IMG/VR virus record: IMGVR_UViG_3300037247_000358
Span: 1 to 50,476 of that record
From: a virus
Length of the DNA stretch: 50,476 nucleotides
Direction: 5' to 3' (one strand)
Shown here: positions 46,539-50,476 of the stretch, in pieces
Numbering within the stretch: position 1 is the first letter of the stretch
Layout: each line of letters starts with the position of its first letter
Notes under the pieces: model-generated
The model's database searches: none
Told to the model about the DNA's origin: nothing
What the model saw: only the letters and a program-made list of their open reading frames with translations
Program-made: the position numbers and the translations under genes

Positions 46539-47569
46539 CACCAGAACAAATTTCCCAGCAAAAAATTTCCGAGCCAAAACCGGTGAAACCAGGTACGCTC
46601 TACAACATACTGCCCGACGGTCGCTGGGAATTTTTCTTTGACAACTATACCATCACCGCCCATACCACCTGCGAACAGAAGTTTGAATACTCCCACATAG
46701 AACATTTAGGAACTCCGGGCCGTGGCTTCGCAAGAGACATTGGCATTTGGTGGCATGAGTGCATGGCATTCTTTTACAAAGCCGTGCAACGGGGTAGTCC
46801 TCTCTCCCGAGGAGATTTTGTTGCTGGTGGTTTGTACCACTGGAACCAACTGAAGATGGAGGAGATAGAACAGTTTGCACCAAAGCAGTACCAAAGGTTT
46901 AACGGAACCAACGGTGCCATCGTAATGCTGGACAGATACTATGATGTTGGTATCCGAGACCAACAACTGTTTGATGTTATTGCCGTTGAGTCTGGCTTCG
47001 GCTACAACCGAGAGGTACTGGTTGGAGAAACTGACAAAGTTGTGCTGTACTACACAGGCCGCCCTGACCTCATCATAAAGATGAAAGACACAGCACGCCG
47101 AACAATGCCGCTGGACCACAAATCTGTGGACAGAGTTACTGGCAACGAAAACAAGATGTTCAAGCCGCATGGTCAGACAGCCGGGTACATTTTCACAACC
47201 GAAGTCATACTTCAGAAACATGAACCAGACACCCGCGTTGACCGTTGTGTTATTAATGTCTGTGCCAGGCAGGAGCCTTCCGACAAGCCACGCAATGGCA
47301 AAACACCAAGGCCAAGATTTACAAGGGTTTACCCTGGCTACGCCCGTGATGAGATAGAATTTTGGAGGCACCAAAAGCTACTGCAAGCGGAGAGTGTACG
47401 TCACAGCATCGAGAACAATGAGTGGGTTTGGAAGGAAAGTTCCTGCCATCTGTATAGTGGCTGTGAATACAGGAGAATCTGTGCTGTGCCAGCCGGGTCT
47501 AGGGACATAATAAAGAAATCTAAGTATATACAGGTAGCAGCTTGGAAGCCGTACGGGGAGGAGGATTAA
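46535..47569 (+). CDS. RecB/Cas4-type PD-(D/E)XK nuclease
   Basis: The 344-residue protein has a nuclease core: His 74 in Trp-Trp-His, Glu 152, Asp 178 in Gly-Arg-Pro-Asp-Leu-Ile and Asp 194-His-Lys 196 in Leu-Asp-His-Lys-Ser. Cys 46 and a C-terminal cluster (Cys 304, 310, 316) suggest a Cas4/AddB-like iron-sulfur site, though the spacing C-x5-C-x5-C is not the usual C-x2-C-x5-C. It stands before the Sak4-like and ssDNA-binding genes, so a recombination role (5' or 3' resection) is likely. Confidence 0.8.
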   Translation: MTPEQISQQKISEPKPVKPGTLYNILPDGRWEFFFDNYTITAHTTCEQKFEYSHIEHLGTPGRGFARDIGIWWHECMAFFYKAVQRGSPLSRGDFVAGGLYHWNQLKMEEIEQFAPKQYQRFNGTNGAIVMLDRYYDVGIRDQQLFDVIAVESGFGYNREVLVGETDKVVLYYTGRPDLIIKMKDTARRTMPLDHKSVDRVTGNENKMFKPHGQTAGYIFTTEVILQKHEPDTRVDRCVINVCARQEPSDKPRNGKTPRPRFTRVYPGYARDEIEFWRHQKLLQAESVRHSIENNEWVWKESSCHLYSGCEYRRICAVPAGSRDIIKKSKYIQVAAWKPYGEED

Positions 47570-47571
47570 GC

Positions 47572-48411
47572 ATGGAACAAACAAGTATGGAGTTCGCAGA
47601 GCCATTCAGCCAACTAAAACTAGCTCTCGTTGGTGTGGAGAAGTCCTGGAAAAGTAGGACAGCAGCTACGGGCCGCAAGCCAGTTTTATTCCTTGACTTT
47701 GACCAACGCAAAGAGGCAATAGCTGGTTACAAAGATGTATATGCCAGTACCTTTGCCGATAAAGGTGGCTACTTCATGCCTGAGGCATACACAGAAACCT
47801 TGGACCTTCACACAAGACTAGAAGAGTCCCTCTACCTTAACAAACTGGGCTTTGACGGGGCTCCAGAGGATACAGAGGTACAATCCATAGTCTATGACTC
47901 CATCCAGAACTTCTCAAAGGCCGCGATGCGCTTTGCCCTCTACAACACAAAGGAAATTAGGCGTGAGATAAAAATACCAGGCGCAGATGCCATTCGCATC
48001 CCCAAGAGCTTCGATGCCTGGAAGGCAGAAATGACTATGGTAGAGGATTGTATCCTCAGGGCCATGGCCCTCCGACGCTCAAACGGAAACAAAGTTGACG
48101 TTATCGTAATTCTACACGAAGTCCCTGAGGAATCACCAGGCTCCACCATTGAGAAACCAGAATACACTGGTAAAGCCTGCGTGTACCCAGTTCGCTACAA
48201 GGGTATTCTAAACCTGTTTAACGAGGTCTGGAGGATGGAGTTGGTGCCTCCAACAGATGTGAAAGAGGGACAGGATGCCAACATCTATGTTGGCAGGGCC
48301 ACCACCGCCGCAGACTATACTTTCAACGCCGCATCAAATCTGTTGGTGAGTCAATACGTTGAACGTCCCAACATCGCAGAGATGATTGAAACAAGTTTGA
48401 GAGCGAAATAA
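47572..48411 (+). CDS. Sak4-like RecA-fold ATPase with degenerate Walker A
   Basis: The 279-residue protein starts at ATG 47572 (GGGGAGGAGG upstream). The Walker A region is G-V-E-K-S-W-K-S (21-28), with Trp in place of the usual Gly, followed by a strand Pro-Val-Leu-Phe-Leu-Asp-Phe-Asp. A Walker-B-like Ile-Val-Tyr-Asp-Ser (107-110 region) and Val-Ile-Val-Ile-Leu-His-Glu (177-183) follow. The order fits phage Sak4 single-strand annealing or pairing ATPases. It acts with the DUF669 protein and nuclease. Confidence 0.72.
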   Translation: MEQTSMEFAEPFSQLKLALVGVEKSWKSRTAATGRKPVLFLDFDQRKEAIAGYKDVYASTFADKGGYFMPEAYTETLDLHTRLEESLYLNKLGFDGAPEDTEVQSIVYDSIQNFSKAAMRFALYNTKEIRREIKIPGADAIRIPKSFDAWKAEMTMVEDCILRAMALRRSNGNKVDVIVILHEVPEESPGSTIEKPEYTGKACVYPVRYKGILNLFNEVWRMELVPPTDVKEGQDANIYVGRATTAADYTFNAASNLLVSQYVERPNIAEMIETSLRAK

Positions 48412-48433
48412 ATCCAACAGGAGGAACACAGCA

Positions 48434-48853
48434 ATGCCAAAGGTACGAGTCAGTAAAGAGTCAGTAAAAGCACCAGAGGCCCATCCAGAGGGTATTTACC
48501 AATACCGCCTGGCAGGCTTCAAGCCGCAGCTTTCCAAGGACAAGGGCTCCATCAACCTCAACCCGCAAATGATGATTATCAACCACCCCACACTCAACGG
48601 CAAGCACATCTTCCTCAACCTGAACACCAAAGCAGGCTGGATTCTCAAAGCCTTTGTCGAGAACCTTGGCCTCAAAATGGTCGAAGTCGGTGAAGACCTC
48701 GACATGCCAGGCGAGTTCACTGGGCCTGAGGACAACCCCAAGAACTGGAAGTACACCGGCCCACTCCTGGGACGGACAGGCAGGGTCAAGGTAATTCAGG
48801 CCGATAACACCAGAGGTGGCATCAAGAACGAAATCGAGGAGTGGCTGAAGTAG
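48434..48853 (+). CDS. Phage ssDNA-binding candidate (DUF669-like)
   Basis: The 139-residue protein has the pattern PEGIYQYRLAGFKP, SINLNPQMMI, NHPTLNGKHIFLNLNTKAGW, Phe-Val-Glu-x-Leu-Gly-Leu and a final GRTGRVKV. This family follows Sak4-type genes in phages and probably coats ssDNA. Within its N-terminal coding region a GAGTCAGTAAA 11-mer is repeated in tandem (about 48448-48470). AGGAGG precedes ATG 48434. A 150-base gap follows, with an AACCACC/GGTGGTT stem (48862-48906) as a possible weak terminator. Confidence 0.7.
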   Translation: MPKVRVSKESVKAPEAHPEGIYQYRLAGFKPQLSKDKGSINLNPQMMIINHPTLNGKHIFLNLNTKAGWILKAFVENLGLKMVEVGEDLDMPGEFTGPEDNPKNWKYTGPLLGRTGRVKVIQADNTRGGIKNEIEEWLK

Positions 48854-49003
48854 TCGCGGCCAACCACCGCGCTCCGCAACGCTAAGGTTCCATCTAGAGG
48901 GTGGTTACAGAAGCCCATCCACTAGGTTGTAATGACGGTTGGCACCGGCGGGGGGACGTAGTTGGAACGCTGCGTTCCCTGCGTGGAGCCTCGGTAACAA
49001 GCA

Positions 49004-49531
49004 ATGGCTTTTCAAAAACCATTTACGTTGCTGTTTGAACCAGGCTTACTGGATGCCTTTCAGAAAGAAATTGAACGGCTGCTAAACGTACACTTTTCAT
49101 CAGAGGATTATGGATTTACAGAGGCACACAAAATGTGGAAAGATGTAAACGGAGTTCATCTGAACCTCCAACGCAGGCGATACTACAAACTTGGAACTAA
49201 CATAAACGGCGTGCCTGCATACATTTGCATCGGCACCCTAAGTGAGGGGGGAGAGTACATAGCCGTACACCTGAAATCGGACGGCACTGTCCGTCGGCTC
49301 GATAACCTAGCATCAGAGAACGTCGAGCACCCATTTGTGGAACCTTCTATTACCATCTCACGTGAAATGTACCAGGGTATGCAGATGATACAGCCGATAG
49401 ATGAAAGGGCCAAGCAACTGATTTGCCGTGTGGAAAAGGAGTATGATAGAGAATACATAAATCTCTACTTCAATGATTCAAAGGCCCTGTCTGCCTTTGT
49501 GGAGGAATTTCCGTGGGCGGTCAAAACGTAG
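49004..49531 (+). CDS. Hypothetical protein, 175 aa
   Basis: No strong ribosome-binding site precedes ATG 49004. The product is alpha/beta, with a repeated Leu-Asn-Leu-Gln-Arg-Arg-Arg-Tyr strand and Tyr-Ile-Cys-Ile-Gly segments. No family was recognised. It is the first gene after the recombination cluster. Confidence 0.6.
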   Translation: MAFQKPFTLLFEPGLLDAFQKEIERLLNVHFSSEDYGFTEAHKMWKDVNGVHLNLQRRRYYKLGTNINGVPAYICIGTLSEGGEYIAVHLKSDGTVRRLDNLASENVEHPFVEPSITISREMYQGMQMIQPIDERAKQLICRVEKEYDREYINLYFNDSKALSAFVEEFPWAVKT

Positions 49532-49554
49532 TTTCCGCTAAGGGGGCTAAAGCA

Positions 49555-50298
49555 ATGAGCAGAGAGATTATTGACCGTGAGCATGTTGGCCGTCTGATGC
49601 ACGAGTCGTGGTCGCGTACTAAGAGGGCACAGGGGTTTCATGGGCCAAACGACAAGTGCCCACTGAATCCTACCGGCAAGTTGATACGCCACCGAACCAA
49701 TCCGACCCCCAATAACTGTGTTTGCACGAAGCAACATCTTGACCTAATCCCTTGGGACGACCTCCCAGAAAAGCAGAAGGACATCAACCGCCACGCTTTC
49801 GACGATGTGCTGCCTTATTTCGAGCGCCTCCTAGCCGACGAGCGGAAGAAGTTCGTGTTCGAACGTGTACCAACTATAGAAGAGGCTATCAAGGAGATTT
49901 GCAGGACGCTGCGACCGTTGGATGACGACGTAGAGATTCAGTCACCCTATTTACGGGCACGGTTGAAGCAACTCATTGGCAAGGCCGTGAAAGAAGAACG
50001 GGAACGGCTGTTAGCACCTTCTCCCTGTGGTCAGCAGGGACACATAGCGAATGATTGGTATTCCGTCTGTTCTGCTCACGGATTCTACCAGGACAGTTGT
50101 GGAAATTGCAAGTGTGGCGACTGTTTTCGTTGCAAAGAACTGCAAGCTGAGCGGGAGAAGGTGAGGGAGATGTGTGCTGAATGGATGGAGCACAGCGTGG
50201 ACAAAGGTTGCAGTGGTGTGTTAGGCGAGTGTTCATGTGGCCTAGAAAACTTTCTACAACTCGACCTCACCGCACCAAACGAGAAGGAGGGAAAATGA
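49555..50298 (+). CDS. RyR-domain protein with C-terminal cysteine cluster, 247 aa
   Basis: ATG 49555 is preferred over upstream starts because GGGGGC lies just before it. Residues 1-90 match the RyR domain: Leu-Met-His-Glu-Ser-Trp, Gly-Phe, then LDLIPWDDLPEKQKDINR. A helical middle is followed by a cysteine cluster (Cys-Gly-Asn-Cys-Lys-Cys-Gly-Asp-Cys-Phe-Arg-Cys) and more cysteines, a probable zinc domain. The next gene, also RyR-containing, overlaps by ATGA. Function unknown. Confidence 0.72.
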   Translation: MSREIIDREHVGRLMHESWSRTKRAQGFHGPNDKCPLNPTGKLIRHRTNPTPNNCVCTKQHLDLIPWDDLPEKQKDINRHAFDDVLPYFERLLADERKKFVFERVPTIEEAIKEICRTLRPLDDDVEIQSPYLRARLKQLIGKAVKEERERLLAPSPCGQQGHIANDWYSVCSAHGFYQDSCGNCKCGDCFRCKELQAEREKVREMCAEWMEHSVDKGCSGVLGECSCGLENFLQLDLTAPNEKEGK

Positions 50299-50476
50299 GC
50301 GAGATAAACCTAGTAGAGCGTAGAGCAGTTTTCGTCTATGAAGCCGCACGGCTTGCGGCTCTCGCGGCCAAGGCTCCGATTGTTCCAGTTGCGTGGAATG
50401 AACGAGAAGAAGATTTCCGTCATCAATTCCTCGCAGTAATTGAACGCCAATGTGGGCCACAGCGGTCTAATTCACC
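50295..50476 (+). CDS. RyR-domain protein, N-terminal part (continues at base 1)
   Basis: ATG 50295 behind GGAGGG starts the gene whose remainder lies at 1-365 after circle closure. This part encodes the first 60 residues, an Ala/Glu-rich helix with Arg-Arg-Ala-Val-Phe-Val-Tyr-Glu-Ala. The RyR domain itself is in the other part. Confidence 0.7.
   Translation, partial: MSEINLVERRAVFVYEAARLAALAAKAPIVPVAWNEREEDFRHQFLAVIERQCGPQRSNS
50350..50476. repeat. Terminal direct repeat, right copy
   Basis: Identical to bases 1-127. It shows that the linear contig is a circular or circularly permuted molecule cut open inside the RyR gene. Confidence 0.95.

Noticed and set aside
1-50476. Integrase, repressor/lysogeny module, CRISPR array or insertion sequence
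   Set aside because: No recognisable integrase, transposase or repeat-spacer array was seen on either strand. The only small regulator, the RHH protein, is not enough to infer lysogeny.

Overview
The window looks like the complete genome of a tailed, probably short-tailed (podovirus-like) bacteriophage. The first 127 bases and the last 127 bases are identical, so the contig closes into a circle of 50,349 bp. I found no integrase, no tRNA, no rRNA, no CRISPR array and no insertion sequence. The host is not identifiable. Exported proteins carry ordinary Sec signal peptides with A-X-A cleavage sites, and several promoters match the bacterial sigma-70 consensus closely, so the phage appears to use host RNA polymerase. 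No phage RNA polymerase was recognised.

Layout. Two long transcription blocks run in opposite directions from a control region at about 36.2-36.8 kb and converge at about 8.55-8.7 kb. The leftward block (minus strand, 36.2 to 8.5 kb) is the virion and lysis block. In transcription order it holds: small genes, terminase small and large subunits, a cluster of very small genes, a lipoprotein, portal, scaffold-like protein, decoration-like protein, major capsid protein, a zinc-ribbon protein, a beta-helix protein, an FmdB-type zinc ribbon, two short membrane proteins (holin candidates), three exported proteins, an M15-type endolysin, a short fibre-like protein, a tail nozzle-like protein, an exported pectate-lyase-like tailspike, a tail adaptor, and four large proteins typical of podovirus internal or ejection proteins. 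The rightward block (plus strand, 36.8 kb through the circle junction to 8.5 kb) is the early and replication block. It holds many small zinc-knuckle proteins, a J-domain protein, a VWA protein, an FtsK-type translocase, a ribbon-helix-helix regulator, a RecB/Cas4-type nuclease, a Sak4-like RecA-fold ATPase, a DUF669-type ssDNA-binding candidate and two RyR-domain proteins. After the junction come a stand-alone C-terminal domain of class II ribonucleotide reductase, a ParB-methyltransferase fusion, an HNH nuclease, a DNA polymerase I with an N-terminal uracil-DNA-glycosylase-like domain, a DUF3987 primase/helicase-type ATPase and a GroES-like protein.

How the parts fit. Replication and recombination can be assembled from the polymerase, the DUF3987 ATPase, the ssDNA-binding candidate, Sak4 and the nuclease. 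Packaging uses TerS/TerL. The short tail appears to consist of adaptor, nozzle and spike. Lysis involves the M15 peptidase and one or more of several short membrane proteins. Two co-chaperone-like genes (GroES-like and J-domain) occur without GroEL or DnaK.

The least expected signals are as follows. (1) A 17-bp palindrome, TGTTTA-N5-TAAACA, occurs five times, four of them intergenic, and probably marks a regulon. (2) Cleavable Sec signal peptides sit on four proteins of the virion block, including the tailspike. (3) The early region begins with a long structured leader. (4) Two genes may be translated from leaderless mRNAs. (5) There are about sixteen small cysteine-knuckle proteins.
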